Assembly: GCF_009765875.1 (NCBI RefSeq)
Contig: NZ_LMUP01000001.1
Coordinates: 124,001 to 188,000 of the forward strand
DNA from: Pedobacter sp. L105
GTDB lineage: Bacteria; Bacteroidota; Bacteroidia; Sphingobacteriales; Sphingobacteriaceae
Length of the DNA: 64,000 nucleotides
Direction: 5' to 3'
Below the pieces are notes generated by a model that had not been told where the DNA came from, made no database searches, and saw only the letters and a list, made by a program, of their open reading frames with translations. Made by a program: the position numbers and the translations under genes. Numbering within the stretch: the first letter of the stretch is position 1; every line of letters begins with the position of its first letter. Shown piece after piece: positions 44,076 through 53,794 of the stretch.

Positions 44076-45020
44076 ATGTCCCAAGGTTCCCATGTTATTT
44101 CTATTTTTAATCCTCAGTCTGCTGAGGCATGGAAACTTTCTCCTTTAAACAATTACCTGATCATTGCCTGCTCTTTTATTATGATTGTGGTAGTTGGCCT
44201 TCTGATCTATGTAACTATCAAATTCAGGGCGAAAGCTGGTGATGCGGAACCTAAGCAGATTTATAACAACAGGACGGTGGAGGCTTTCATGATCGGCATT
44301 CCATTTTTAATGGTTTCCTTCTTTTTCTATCAGACGGTAAAGGTGATGAATGAAACAGAGCCAACGGTTCAGGGGCAGGTGCCTACAGTAGTCATTACGG
44401 GAAGACAGTGGTGGTGGCAGGCTGTTTATCCCGGAACAACGGTTGTTACTGCCAATGAGATCCATCTTCCTGCAGGCAAGAAAGTTTTGCTGCAACTGGA
44501 GTCGCAGGATGTGATCCATGATTGGTGGATTCCTTCTTTCGGGCCTAAGATGGATATGATTCCCGGTGTGAAAAACTACCTGTGGGTCACTATTGGAAAA
44601 CCGGGTGTATATGAAGGGGCATGCAGTGAGTTCTGCGGAAAACAACATGCCTGGATGCGGATTAAAGTTATTGCAGACAGCCCTGCAGATTATCAGCAAT
44701 GGCTGCTGAACAAATCGAAGGCCGCACTGCCTCCGGCAGATACTTTAGCACTGGCAGGAGCGGTTATTTTTAATAAAAAAAGTTGTGCGGATTGCCATAG
44801 TATCCGGGGTACACCAGCACAGGGGAAATCCGGGCCTGATCTCACCCATCTGGCCAGTCGTACTACCTTGCTTGCGGGTATGATGACCAACACAAAGGAA
44901 CATATAAAAAGATTTATCAATAATCCAGAGGGGGTAAAACCTGGTGTACGCATGCCCAGGTTTATCTTTAAAAAAGATACGGTTAATGCACTGGTAGCTT
45001 ATCTCTCTAATTTAAAATAA
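44076..45020 (+). CDS. ctaC: caa3-type cytochrome c oxidase subunit II with fused cytochrome c domain
   Basis: CuA subunit of a heme-copper oxidase, 314 residues: two N-terminal helices (about 24-48, 70-90), a cupredoxin domain with PGKxPGVYEGACSEFCGKQHAW (the CuA ligands C, E, C, H and the downstream M), and a C-terminal cytochrome c domain with KKSCADCHSIRGTPAQGKSG (CxxCH heme) and distal M in GVRMPRF. Fusion of heme c to subunit II defines caa3 oxidases, which take electrons directly from the bc1-like complex encoded downstream. First gene of the operon. The signal sequence is not cleaved. Confidence 0.95.
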   Translation: MSQGSHVISIFNPQSAEAWKLSPLNNYLIIACSFIMIVVVGLLIYVTIKFRAKAGDAEPKQIYNNRTVEAFMIGIPFLMVSFFFYQTVKVMNETEPTVQGQVPTVVITGRQWWWQAVYPGTTVVTANEIHLPAGKKVLLQLESQDVIHDWWIPSFGPKMDMIPGVKNYLWVTIGKPGVYEGACSEFCGKQHAWMRIKVIADSPADYQQWLLNKSKAALPPADTLALAGAVIFNKKSCADCHSIRGTPAQGKSGPDLTHLASRTTLLAGMMTNTKEHIKRFINNPEGVKPGVRMPRFIFKKDTVNALVAYLSNLK

Positions 45021-46744
45021 TGGAAGGAACCTACATACCCGAACCTGAAGAAGAACTTCCCGGCCTGAACGTAAGCAATAGCCAGGGACTGCTGCAGTGG
45101 ATCTCTTCTGTAGATCACAAGCAGATCGGTATTCTATATCTTTTTCTTGCGGTGCTCTTCCTGTTGCTTGGCGGGGCAGCGGCTTTATTGATGCGGATCC
45201 AGCTGGCCCTTCCCGGAAGTACATTTTTAAGTCCTGAAATGTACAATCAGCTGTTTACCATGCACGGTACCACCATGATCTTTCTGGTACTCACCCCGGC
45301 CATTCTGGGTTTTTCCGTCTATATTATACCACTCATGATCGGGGCAAATGATCTTGCTTTTCCCCGGATGAATGCCTTTGGTTTATGGATTACTTTTTTT
45401 GGTGGCCTGCTGTTGTATTTTAGTTTTCTTGCCGGCGGCGCACCAGATGCAGGCTGGTTTAATTATGCCCCGCTCAATCAGCGGCAATACTCACCGGGGC
45501 CGGGAATAGATTATTACTGTGCTGGTTTGTTATTGGTAGGTGCAGGAACTGTAGGAACTTCCATCAACCTGGTGGTGACCATCATTTATTTCAGGGTGGA
45601 AGGTATGACTCTAGGAAAAATGCCTGTGTTTGTGTGGATGGTACTGATCAATTCTTGTTTGGTGGTAGGTGCATTTCCACCGCTAAATGCAGCTCTAAGT
45701 ATGCTGCTGCTTGATCGTCAGCTGCAATCTCACTTTTTTAACCTGATGGGTGGCGGATCACCGATCGTGTGGCAGCACCTGTTCTGGAGTTTCGGCCATC
45801 CGGAAGTTTATATCCTGATCCTGCCTCCTTTTGGAATGCTTTCTGAAGTGTTCCAGGTGTATTCGCGCAAGCCAATTTTCGGTTATGGTTTTGTAGTGGG
45901 CTCTGGGATAGCCATCGCGCTGCTGGCCTTTGGGGTGTGGGTGCATCACATGTTTGTAACCGGACTAGGGAATACGGTCTATAATTTTTTTGCTGCCAGC
46001 AGTATGCTGATCGGCGTTCCTACGGGTATCAAGATTTTTAACTGGATTGGAACCATGTGGGGAGGCTCACTCCGCTTTACCACGTCAATGCTGTTTGCCA
46101 TAGCTTTCTTAGTGGAATTTACCATAGGCGGTTTAAGTGGTGTTGCTTTTGCGGTAGTGCCGGTAGACTGGCAGTTAACCGACAGCTATTTTGTGGTGGC
46201 CCATCTGCATTATGTATTTGTAGGCGGCAGCCTGTTTGGCATCTTAGCGGGACTTTTTTACTGGTTCCCAAAGATGAGCGGACATATGATCAGTGAGAAA
46301 CTGGGCAAATGGTTCTTCTGGCTGTTTACTATCGGTTTTAACCTTACTTTTTTTGTCCACCATATTTTAGGAATTAAAGGGATGCCAAGAAGGGTGTATA
46401 CCTATCCTGATATTTCGGGTTATAGCCTTTTAAATTTAACATCAACCATAGGTGCATTCCTGATGGGTTTTTCCGTGTTGTTCTTGCTTTATATCCTTCG
46501 TAAAAGTGTAAAAACGGGAGAGAAAGCACCTAATGATCCATGGGATGCTTACACTTTGGAGTGGATCACTTCTTCGCCTCCGGCATTGAAAAACTTTGAT
46601 CGGCTGCCACCGGTATATTCTTTAAGGCCATTACGCGATTTAAAACAGTCTTCACAACTTCAAAACCATACTGATGGAATCAACACCAATATACTCCCTT
46701 CAAAAAGTGATCGTGGTGGTTCCTTTGAAAAAAACGATAACTGA
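45020..46744 (+). CDS. ctaD: cytochrome c oxidase subunit I
   Basis: Catalytic subunit of 574 residues with at least twelve helices. Family signatures: HGTTMIFLVLTPAILGF (heme a/CuB side), WQHLFWSFGHPEVYILILPP (CuB His and the Tyr of the K path), GNTVYNFFAASSMLIGVPTG, and VAHLHYVFVGGSLFGILAGL (heme ligands). The C-terminal tail after the last helix is longer and polar (APNDPWDAYTLEWITSSPPA). It overlaps the stop of subunit II by one base. A-type proton-pumping oxidase inferred from the D- and K-channel-like motifs. Confidence 0.96.
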   Translation: MEGTYIPEPEEELPGLNVSNSQGLLQWISSVDHKQIGILYLFLAVLFLLLGGAAALLMRIQLALPGSTFLSPEMYNQLFTMHGTTMIFLVLTPAILGFSVYIIPLMIGANDLAFPRMNAFGLWITFFGGLLLYFSFLAGGAPDAGWFNYAPLNQRQYSPGPGIDYYCAGLLLVGAGTVGTSINLVVTIIYFRVEGMTLGKMPVFVWMVLINSCLVVGAFPPLNAALSMLLLDRQLQSHFFNLMGGGSPIVWQHLFWSFGHPEVYILILPPFGMLSEVFQVYSRKPIFGYGFVVGSGIAIALLAFGVWVHHMFVTGLGNTVYNFFAASSMLIGVPTGIKIFNWIGTMWGGSLRFTTSMLFAIAFLVEFTIGGLSGVAFAVVPVDWQLTDSYFVVAHLHYVFVGGSLFGILAGLFYWFPKMSGHMISEKLGKWFFWLFTIGFNLTFFVHHILGIKGMPRRVYTYPDISGYSLLNLTSTIGAFLMGFSVLFLLYILRKSVKTGEKAPNDPWDAYTLEWITSSPPALKNFDRLPPVYSLRPLRDLKQSSQLQNHTDGINTNILPSKSDRGGSFEKNDN

Positions 46745-47295
46745 TGGAAAATAAACTGATGATGAAAATGGTGATTGGAACGGAAGCTATATTTTTTATA
46801 GCGTTGATGATCACTTATGTGTATTTCTCGGTGACGCCTGGTTTTAACAGTGCATCCCTTCGCCTGCTGGATATCAAAACGACAGGATTGTTCTCCGTTT
46901 TACTCTTCCTGAGTAGTTTTACTTTTTGGCGGGCGGAAGTAAACTTTAGACAAGGAAATATACAGCGGCTTAAATTATGGATGGGCTTAACCATCCTGCT
47001 GGGAATGGTATTTCTTTTTGGTCAGGGGCAGGAATACTGGCGTTTGCTGCATGAAAATTTTTCTATTAGTAAAGATATGTTTGGAACCAACTTCTTTACG
47101 CTCACCGGCTTTCATAGCCTGCATGTGTTTATGGGGTTAATTCTGCTTACCGTTATCCTGATTCTTATTTTACTGGGTGATTTTGATGATCCTGGTTCAA
47201 CAGTGATCAGTACAGCGGGTATTTACTGGCACTTTGTAGATATTGTATGGATGCTGGTGTTTTTATTGGTTTATGTTTTACCGGTTTTAAAATAA
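46744..47295 (+). CDS. ctaE: cytochrome c oxidase subunit III
   Basis: Subunit III, 183 residues, five predicted helices (ALMITYVYFSVTPGF, SVLLFLSSFTFWRAE, GLTILLGMVFLFGQG, LHVFMGLILLTVILILILLG and DIVWMLVFLLVYVLPVL). It is shorter than the seven-helix mitochondrial form and like the short bacterial caa3 forms, and keeps the family's FHSLHVFMGL and YWHFVDIVWMLVF. Starts on the stop of subunit I (one-base overlap); tightly coupled. Confidence 0.94.
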   Translation: MENKLMMKMVIGTEAIFFIALMITYVYFSVTPGFNSASLRLLDIKTTGLFSVLLFLSSFTFWRAEVNFRQGNIQRLKLWMGLTILLGMVFLFGQGQEYWRLLHENFSISKDMFGTNFFTLTGFHSLHVFMGLILLTVILILILLGDFDDPGSTVISTAGIYWHFVDIVWMLVFLLVYVLPVLK

Positions 47296-47302
47296 GGAGA
47301 GG

Positions 47303-48088
47303 ATGGAACCGCTATTCACCTATTGGCATTTTGATTTGGGTACCGTAATCCTGTTCCTTCTTTTTAGCTGGGGTTATGGATACTTGTCGGGATTTAAACT
47401 GCAAAAAGGTGCAGGATTATATTTTGGCGGATTATCCCTGATGCTTTTGATGGAGCTGTCGCCATTGCATTTTTTAGGTATGCATTATCTGTTAAGTGCT
47501 TATATGATTGTACATATTGTATTGCTGCTGATCTGCGGCCCGCTAATGCTGATAGGCCTGCCGCGTAGTTCAGATCACCGGTTGATCTGGCAGGTTTCGA
47601 GGTTTTTTAATTACTGGCCGTGGATGGGATGGCTTTCCGCCATTGGCGTGATGTGGTTCTGGCATATTCCTGCTGTTTTCGAATCTGTGTTCCCTGCCGA
47701 TCATACAGTGTTTAGTTTCCATTGGATAGCCTTTCTGCACTCAGGAAGTTTATTGCTGGCCGGAATATGTTTCAGCTGGCCTATACTTAGTCCGGTGAGA
47801 GAATTGCAGGTTAACCCTTTGTTGGGGATAGTTTATTTGTTTACGGCATGTATTGGCTGTTCTATATTGGGTTTACTGCTCACTTTTGCGCCGCCAACTT
47901 TGTACAAACATTATTTTATGACGGATGAGTTTGGGTTTGCTGAGTTGATTAAAACCTCCTGGGGAATCAGCAGGGCCAAGGATCAGCAGTTAGCAGGATT
48001 AATGATGTGGGTGCCCTGCTGTTTTATCTACTTGAGTGGGGCGATGGTGATGGTTTATAAAATGTTAGTTAAGGATGAACGGGTATGA
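47303..48088 (+). CDS. CtaG-type cytochrome c oxidase assembly protein (caa3_CtaG)
   Basis: Membrane protein of 261 residues with about seven helices, of the caa3-type assembly (COG3336) family. Conserved histidines sit in SPLHFLGMHYLLSAYMI, FWHIPAVFESV and FSFHWIAFLHSGSLLLAG, and an end helix has MMWVPCCFIYLSGAMVMV. It is thought to deliver or stabilise copper at CuB or assemble the oxidase. Starts 8 bases after subunit III and overlaps the next gene by four bases. Confidence 0.9.
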   Translation: MEPLFTYWHFDLGTVILFLLFSWGYGYLSGFKLQKGAGLYFGGLSLMLLMELSPLHFLGMHYLLSAYMIVHIVLLLICGPLMLIGLPRSSDHRLIWQVSRFFNYWPWMGWLSAIGVMWFWHIPAVFESVFPADHTVFSFHWIAFLHSGSLLLAGICFSWPILSPVRELQVNPLLGIVYLFTACIGCSILGLLLTFAPPTLYKHYFMTDEFGFAELIKTSWGISRAKDQQLAGLMMWVPCCFIYLSGAMVMVYKMLVKDERV

Positions 48089-48318
48089 TAGAGAAAGATA
48101 ATTTTTCAAGGATTGGATGGAAAACAAAAGCCAAGCCGGCAGAGCTGCCAAAACCTTCCTACTGGCCATTTTTTACGGCTCTGGGTTTTGCCTTTCTGTT
48201 ATGGGGAATGGTAGCCGGATGGATACTTTCGGTAACCGGGCTCCTGATTATTATTGTGGGTTTAAGCGGATGGATTAATAATTTAAGAGATGAAACCAGA
48301 GGAAACAGAAATCAGTAA
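48085..48318 (+). CDS. small two-helix membrane protein of the oxidase operon
   Basis: 77 residues with two adjacent hydrophobic segments (PFFTALGFAFLLWGMVAG and WILSVTGLLIIIVGLSGWI) and a basic C-terminus. I do not recognise a named family; its place in the operon and topology are like subunit IV-type accessory proteins of caa3 oxidases. Its last 29 bases overlap the start of the Rieske gene, and its start overlaps the CtaG gene by four bases, so it is translated with both. Real by coupling, role inferred from place. Confidence 0.8.
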   Translation: MIEKDNFSRIGWKTKAKPAELPKPSYWPFFTALGFAFLLWGMVAGWILSVTGLLIIIVGLSGWINNLRDETRGNRNQ

Positions 48319-48802
48319 AGGAAGAAGGGATTTTTTGATGAAGCTGAGCATTGGCCTGGGTAGCCTGGCTGCCGTAGCGGCTTCTATTCCTGTGCTGGGT
48401 GCTCTATTTGAACCACTACTCAGGCAGCATCAATACGCCTGGCGCAATGTGGGGAAAGCAGCAGATTATAAAGTGGGCGACGCTAAACTGGTGAAATTTC
48501 AAAATGCGGATGCCAAAAGTTGGTCGGGCCCCACGGCTTATACAGCAGCCTGGCTGAGGAGGGATCAGGGAGATACTTTTATTGCTTTTTCTGCTAATTG
48601 TACCCATCTGGGATGCCCTGTAAGATGGGAGCAGGATGCAGAATTATTTATGTGCCCCTGCCATGGCGGGGTGTATTATAAAGATGGAACGGTAGCTGCC
48701 GGCCCGCCGCCCAAAAGCTTAACGCAATATCAGGTAAGGGTGAAAAATGGGACCATACAGGTGAAAACTGCTCCTGTGCCGATAACAGATATTACTGCAT
48801 AA
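48290..48802 (+). CDS. Rieske 2Fe-2S protein of a bc1-like complex
   Basis: Iron-sulfur subunit of 170 residues. The N-terminus carries a twin-arginine signal anchor (GRRDFLMKLSIGLGSLAAVA). The 2Fe-2S cluster ligands are CTHLGCPVRW and CPCHGGVYYKDG (two Cys, two His, and the disulfide pair), followed by the family's GPPPKSL proline loop. It passes electrons from quinol to the cytochrome c domain fused to cytochrome b, encoded next. Start overlaps the small membrane protein gene; the spacing of 43 bases to the cytochrome b gene is within the operon. Confidence 0.95.
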   Translation: MKPEETEISKGRRDFLMKLSIGLGSLAAVAASIPVLGALFEPLLRQHQYAWRNVGKAADYKVGDAKLVKFQNADAKSWSGPTAYTAAWLRRDQGDTFIAFSANCTHLGCPVRWEQDAELFMCPCHGGVYYKDGTVAAGPPPKSLTQYQVRVKNGTIQVKTAPVPITDITA

Positions 48803-48845
48803 AGATTGATCAAATAAAGAATCTCTGAAAATAAGCGCAATTGAT

Positions 48846-50234
48846 ATGAATAAACTAAGGCAAATATGGAATTGGATAGATGACAGAAGCGGAATCTCCG
48901 AAACTTTTATGCCATTAATTAAACATCCTGTGCCACCGGGCAGTAAGTGGAGTTATGTTTTTGGCAGTGCTACCTTATTTTGCCTGATCCTCCAGGTAGT
49001 GACGGGAATAGGATTAAGTCTTTTGTATCAGCCGTCATCAGAAAACGCTTATCAGTCGCTCCAGTTTATTACCCATCAGGCACCTTTGGGTAGAATTTTA
49101 CGGGGTATCCATTATTTTGGTGCTTCAGGAATGATTTTGTTTGCAGGTATACATATGATCAGGGTATATATCACGGCTTCCTATAAATATCCAAGGGAAA
49201 TGAGCTGGATCAGTGGGGTGTTACTGTTGTTTTTAACCATTGGGATGGGCTTTACCGGGCAGTTATTACGCTGGGATTCGAATGGCGTATGGTCATCTGT
49301 GGTAGCGGCAGAACAGATGGGCAGGGTTCCTTTGGTAGGAAAATACCTGGCAAGGATTTTACTGGGGGGAGATACGATTGGCGGACAAACATTAAGCCGT
49401 TTCTTTTCTTACCACGTGTTTATTATCCCTGCAATGCTGTTCGTATTTGTAGGTTTCCATCTGTTCCTGGTTTTCAGAAATGGTATTTCCGAACCTCCTG
49501 AGGCCGACCGGCCGGTAGATCCTAAAACATACCGGAAGTGGTATCAGGATATGCTTAAACGTGAAGGGGTTCCGTTTTGGCCAAATGCGGCGTGGCGGGA
49601 TGCTTTGTTTGGTTCTCTGGTAATCATTTGTATCATTGGATTGGCTATTGTTTTTGGTCCGCCGGAGCTTACCCAGCAACCAGATCCTTCTATTATAACC
49701 ACCAATCCTAGTCCGGACTGGTACATGCTGCCCATATTTTCCCTGTTTGCCTTAATGCCCCCAAAGATAGAATCCTATGTGATATTTATAGGCCCGGTAT
49801 TGTCGGTGATCGGTTTATTATCCTTACCGTTTATCTCTAATTATGGCGAACGAAGTCCTGTTCGCAGGCCATGGGCTGTTTTTGGGGTGGTATGTGTGGT
49901 TATCTTTGTGGGAAGCCTGCTGTATCTTGGGTTAAAATCACCATGGTCGCCCGATTTTAAAACAAAAGCTGTTTACGCAGTTTCGCCTGCTAAAAATCCC
50001 GTTATTCAAAAAGGAGCAATTTTATTTTATAAAAAAGGGTGCCAGTATTGTCACCGGATCAATGGAAGCGGAGGGGTTAAAGGACCAGATCTGTCAGTTA
50101 TCGGGCGCTCATGGGATGAACAGCAGCTCAGTCTGCAAATTGTGAATGGTGGTACCGATATGCCTGCCTATGGGGGTATGCTGAGCAAGGAAGACTTAAA
50201 CGCACTGGTTCAATATCTGAGATCGAAAAAGTGA
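48846..50234 (+). CDS. cytochrome b with fused C-terminal cytochrome c
   Basis: 462 residues. The N-terminal cytochrome b part has the two bis-His heme helices (IHYFGASGMILFAGIHMI and SYHVFIIPAMLFVFVGFH) and the quinol-site motif PDWYMLPIF, the PDWY form seen in several bacterial complexes instead of PEWY. The C-terminal 70 residues are a cytochrome c domain with KKGCQYCHRINGSGGVKGPD (CxxCH) and distal Met in GTDMPAYGG. No separate cytochrome c1 is encoded, so this fusion and the cytochrome c of subunit II form the chain. Last gene of the operon. Confidence 0.95.
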   Translation: MNKLRQIWNWIDDRSGISETFMPLIKHPVPPGSKWSYVFGSATLFCLILQVVTGIGLSLLYQPSSENAYQSLQFITHQAPLGRILRGIHYFGASGMILFAGIHMIRVYITASYKYPREMSWISGVLLLFLTIGMGFTGQLLRWDSNGVWSSVVAAEQMGRVPLVGKYLARILLGGDTIGGQTLSRFFSYHVFIIPAMLFVFVGFHLFLVFRNGISEPPEADRPVDPKTYRKWYQDMLKREGVPFWPNAAWRDALFGSLVIICIIGLAIVFGPPELTQQPDPSIITTNPSPDWYMLPIFSLFALMPPKIESYVIFIGPVLSVIGLLSLPFISNYGERSPVRRPWAVFGVVCVVIFVGSLLYLGLKSPWSPDFKTKAVYAVSPAKNPVIQKGAILFYKKGCQYCHRINGSGGVKGPDLSVIGRSWDEQQLSLQIVNGGTDMPAYGGMLSKEDLNALVQYLRSKK

Positions 50235-50241
50235 TTTGGGG

Positions 50242-50631
50242 TTAAATTCTGTCAGTTATAAAATGATTATCGCTTTCTAGAGCAAGGGGAATATAAATGC
50301 GTTCCCACTGATCACCATCCAGGATCTCCCAGGTATGACCGGCACCGGTTGTATCTTCAGCAATCAGGATGATACCAGGTTCCAGGATGAAGGTTGTTCC
50401 GTCACTTACTTTGAATCTCAGTTTACCTTTTAAAGTAATTACATATTGTCTGCGCGGAGCGGGGTGTGCTACTTCTTCATAAGGATCAACCTTGGTTTGG
50501 CAAAAGAAATAGTCAACAGCGATTTTGATTTGTGTAGTTATTTTTCCGGTTTCAAATGCGCATTCAGTTTCATTGATATTAAATAGTCTGACTGCTCTTA
50601 AAAACGATTTTTCTTTGTCGTTGTGATCCAT
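50242..50631 (-). CDS. cupin-fold protein
   Basis: 129-residue protein with a single cupin barrel: YFFCQTKVDPYEEVAHPAPR and YVITLKGKLRFKVSDGTTFI then EPGIILIAEDTTGAGHTWEI (final His). Motif 1 histidines are reduced (only H in AHPAPRRQ), so metal binding is uncertain. It ends 8 bases from the convergent cytochrome b stop and is transcribed with or near the DUF779 gene upstream (56-base gap). Function unknown; the family is widespread as small-molecule binders. Confidence 0.8.
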   Translation of the reverse strand: MDHNDKEKSFLRAVRLFNINETECAFETGKITTQIKIAVDYFFCQTKVDPYEEVAHPAPRRQYVITLKGKLRFKVSDGTTFILEPGIILIAEDTTGAGHTWEILDGDQWERIYIPLALESDNHFITDRI

Positions 50632-50686
50632 TCCTGTATAATTTTTACAAAAATACCGAATTGGATGATCAATAGGTCAATTCATG

Positions 50687-51061
50687 TTAAACTGATTCAC
50701 CTAAAGGTTCAAGGTCTTTTAATTCATCTTCTGTAAACAATCTTGAATCTATAAAAAAGCCTACATCGAGTACAGATTCCAGTGAAAAACTAGCCGCTCT
50801 GCCTTCCATGGCGTCGAGTGTGATCTGTGTATGTTTCCAATATTCAAACTGGTCTCCTGCCATATAAAATTTACAATCTTCAATTTCTCCGATGCAGACA
50901 TCATTAGAGCCTACCAAAAATCCGCCTTTCTCAAAGCAATGGGGATAGGAGCCTTCGCAGCAGCCACCGCTTTGGTGGAACATCAGTTCTCCGTATTCCT
51001 CTTTTAACCTTGCGATCACTTGTTTTGCTTTTTCTGTAGCGAGTATTCTTTTGGTTGCCAT
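50687..51061 (-). CDS. DUF779 domain protein, aldehyde dehydrogenase partner
   Basis: 124 residues of the DUF779 family. The family's cysteine-rich metal-binding centre is seen as FHQSGGCCEGSYPHCF, followed by DVCIGEIEDCKFYMAGDQFE and KHTQITLDAMEGRAASFSLE. DUF779 genes commonly sit next to ALDH genes of the exaC/acoD type, as here with a 73-base gap after the aldehyde dehydrogenase. It may help the enzyme or deliver metal; the mechanism is not known. Same strand and likely same transcript. Confidence 0.92.
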   Translation of the reverse strand: MATKRILATEKAKQVIARLKEEYGELMFHQSGGCCEGSYPHCFEKGGFLVGSNDVCIGEIEDCKFYMAGDQFEYWKHTQITLDAMEGRAASFSLESVLDVGFFIDSRLFTEDELKDLEPLGESV

Positions 51062-51133
51062 AATAGACCAGTTTAGTGATTAAACTTAATATCAATTAAA
51101 AAGGGCACCATTTTACATGATGCCCCAAAGAGA

Positions 51134-52639
51134 TTAAAAGAATCCTAATTTATTTTTATCATAGGATATCAGCATGTTTTTGGTGCTGCGGTAATGATCA
51201 AGCATCATTTTATGGTTTTCCCTGCCGAAACCTGATTTTTTGTATCCGCCGAATGGCGCATGTGCCGGATAGCTATGATACTGGTTTACCCAAACACGTC
51301 CTGCCTGTATAGCTCTTGGTACCTGATATAATTCATGGGCATCACGTGTCCAGACACCGGCTCCTAGTCCATATAAAGTATCATTTGCAATTTCTATAGC
51401 CTCTTCAACGGTTTTGAAGGTGGTTACACACACTACCGGTCCAAAGATCTCTTCCTGGAAAATGCGCATTTTATTGTGCCCTTTTAAAATGGTAGGCTCA
51501 ATGTAATATCCTGTCCCCAGTTCGCCTGCGAGATGATTCGCTTCTCCGCCGGCAAGGACTTCAGCTCCTTCTTCTTTTCCTATTTTTAAGTAAGAAAGAA
51601 TTTTCTGGTATTGTTCATTGGAAGTCTGGGCACCCATCATACTGGTTTTATCTAAAGGATCCAGTGTTTTTATGGCGTTGGTACGTTCAATGACTTTGGC
51701 GATGAATTTATCATAAATACTTTCCTGAATCAATAACCTGGAAGGGCAGGTACAAACCTCTCCCTGATTTAAGGCGAACATCACAGCGCCTTCTACAGCT
51801 TTGTCAAAGAATTCGTCATCGTGATCGGCTACGGAAGCAAAGAATATATTCGGAGATTTGCCACCCAGCTCCATCGTAGAAGGAATGATATTTTCTGCGG
51901 CATACTGCATGATCAGGCGGCCAGAGGTAGTGCTTCCGGTAAAGGCAACTTTGGAAATGCGGGAAGAGGTTGCCAGTGGTTTTCCTACCTCAATTCCAAA
52001 TCCGTTCACTATATTTAATACGCCCGGAGGCAGCAGATCGCCAATCAATTCCATCAGGATGATAATGGAAACAGGAGTTTGTTCGGCAGGTTTAACTACA
52101 GTGCAGCATCCGGCAGCCAGTGCGGGGGCTATTTTCCAGGTGGCCATTAGTAAAGGGAAATTCCAGGGAATGATCTGTGCCACAACACCGATCGGTTCAT
52201 GCAAAACAATGCTTACTGTATGTTCATCGTGTTCGGCAATTGCACCTTCGTCGCCCCTGATTACTCCGGCGAAATATCTGAAGTGGTCTACCACCAATGG
52301 TAGGTCGGCGGCCAGGCATTCCCTGATTGCTTTACCATTATCTATGGTTTCTACAGCAGCGAGATATTCCAGGTTGTCTTCTATTCTCTGGGCAATTTTT
52401 AACAGGATATTACTTCTGTAAGTGGGAGAGCTTTTGTTCCAGGTTTTAAAAGCTTCGTGTGCTGCGTCAAGGGCAAGTTCTACATCTTCTTTGCCAGACC
52501 TTGCAGCTTTGGTAAATACTTTTCCATCTATTGGGGAGATGTTATCAAAATATACCCCTTTTACAGGAGGGACAAACTTACCGCCAATAAAGTTGTCGTA
52601 TTGTGCTTTAAATACAGGTCTTTCAACTAAATTTTCCAT
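51134..52639 (-). CDS. NAD-dependent aldehyde dehydrogenase
   Basis: Oxidises an aldehyde to the acid, 501 residues. The catalytic Glu is in [16 protein letters not shown] and the catalytic Cys in [17 protein letters not shown]; the nucleotide loop [18 protein letters not shown] and [20 protein letters not shown] are typical. The C-terminal oligomer motif [12 protein letters not shown] is complete. The frame opens at 52696, but the ATG at 52639 ([10 protein letters not shown]) starts the domain. The set with DUF779 and a divergent AraC regulator is the arrangement of inducible acetaldehyde or alcohol-linked ALDH operons. Confidence 0.95.
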   Translation of the reverse strand: MENLVERPVFKAQYDNFIGGKFVPPVKGVYFDNISPIDGKVFTKAARSGKEDVELALDAAHEAFKTWNKSSPTYRSNILLKIAQRIEDNLEYLAAVETIDNGKAIRECLAADLPLVVDHFRYFAGVIRGDEGAIAEHDEHTVSIVLHEPIGVVAQIIPWNFPLLMATWKIAPALAAGCCTVVKPAEQTPVSIIILMELIGDLLPPGVLNIVNGFGIEVGKPLATSSRISKVAFTGSTTSGRLIMQYAAENIIPSTMELGGKSPNIFFASVADHDDEFFDKAVEGAVMFALNQGEVCTCPSRLLIQESIYDKFIAKVIERTNAIKTLDPLDKTSMMGAQTSNEQYQKILSYLKIGKEEGAEVLAGGEANHLAGELGTGYYIEPTILKGHNKMRIFQEEIFGPVVCVTTFKTVEEAIEIANDTLYGLGAGVWTRDAHELYQVPRAIQAGRVWVNQYHSYPAHAPFGGYKKSGFGRENHKMMLDHYRSTKNMLISYDKNKLGFF

Positions 52640-52798
52640 GTTTTTACTATTTGGTTTATACAAACCTAATCGTAATGGCAGGTATGGAGATAGCATAATT
52701 GTTTCATTTAATAGTATTATTGTTGCAGTTGCTCATACTTAGAGAAATACCTTATATTTGAATAAGACGTTATATTCTAACCAAATTATATTCCGGAT

Positions 52799-53722
52799 AT
52801 GCAGCACACCTTAGATGCCCTGAGCCTGAGTAAACCCGAGTGTTTACAAACGTTGGTAGAAAACAGGACCTTTTATACTCTTAAAAGCTGTGAATTGAAT
52901 GTTTTTGAAACCTATTCACAATCTTATAAAGTTCCGCTGAAGTTTAATGATTTTGTGATCACCAGTATGCTGAGGGGTAAGAAGGTGATGCATCTGTTTG
53001 ATAAAGATGGATTCGATTATTTTCCGGGACAAACAGTAATTGTTCCTCCTGCGCTTACCATGAAAATAGATTTTCCGGAAGCTACCGCAGAAAATCCTAC
53101 ACAATGTATTGCGCTGGCCATAGATCACGATCAGATCAATAAAACCATCAGTTACCTGAATGAATTTTTTCCGAAGGAAGACACAACAAATCAATGGCGT
53201 TTAACTTTTGATGATTACCATTTTTATAACAACGAGGAAGTAGCTCATCTGATGGATAAGGTGATAAGAATCTGTTCCGGGGATTCAAAAATGAAAGATA
53301 TATTTGCCGACCTTACCCTAAAGGAGTTACTGGTGCGGATAATGCAAAAGCAGAATTTAAAATCCCTGACAAGTGATAGCAGCACCAATCATAACCCCCT
53401 GGCCTTTGTTCTTAATTATATCCGGGAAAATTTAAGTGAAAAGATCAGCGTTGATCTATTGAGCGGTAAGGCCTGTATGAGTAAGGCAACCTTTTACCGC
53501 TTGTTTAAAAGGGAATTGGGAATTAGCCCTAATGATTTTATTTTATCGGAGAAGATTACTAAGGCTAAGCAGTTGCTCAGTAACCCGGCAGCAAAAATTG
53601 CTGCGGTAAGTTATGAACTGGGCTTTAGTGATGTCAATTATTTTATTAAAGTTTTTAAAAAGATAGCTGGTAAAACTCCCGGAAACTATCAGCTGCAAAC
53701 TCAATATTCTACTATTCATTAG
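52799..53722 (+). CDS. AraC-family transcriptional activator
   Basis: 307 residues: an N-terminal ligand/cupin-like sensing domain (about 25-165, with VIVPPALTMKIDFPEATAEN) and a C-terminal double helix-turn-helix (about 205-300, with SVDLLSGKACMSKATFYRLF and KIAAVSYELGFSDVNYFIKV). The sensing domain resembles AraC_N of regulators for alcohols and aldehydes. It is divergent from the ALDH gene by 159 bases and most likely activates it. The target and inducer are inferred from position. Confidence 0.93.
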   Translation: MQHTLDALSLSKPECLQTLVENRTFYTLKSCELNVFETYSQSYKVPLKFNDFVITSMLRGKKVMHLFDKDGFDYFPGQTVIVPPALTMKIDFPEATAENPTQCIALAIDHDQINKTISYLNEFFPKEDTTNQWRLTFDDYHFYNNEEVAHLMDKVIRICSGDSKMKDIFADLTLKELLVRIMQKQNLKSLTSDSSTNHNPLAFVLNYIRENLSEKISVDLLSGKACMSKATFYRLFKRELGISPNDFILSEKITKAKQLLSNPAAKIAAVSYELGFSDVNYFIKVFKKIAGKTPGNYQLQTQYSTIH

Positions 53723-53794
53723 GTGTTAATGGATATGGATTAAAGATCTTTTAGATTGAATATCATTTGATTAGCAAACTTAAACCAGAAGTAT

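Noticed and set aside
51858..52421. 187-codon plus-strand frame
   Set aside because: Antisense to the aldehyde dehydrogenase, whose catalytic motifs are intact; composition looks like reverse-strand coding.
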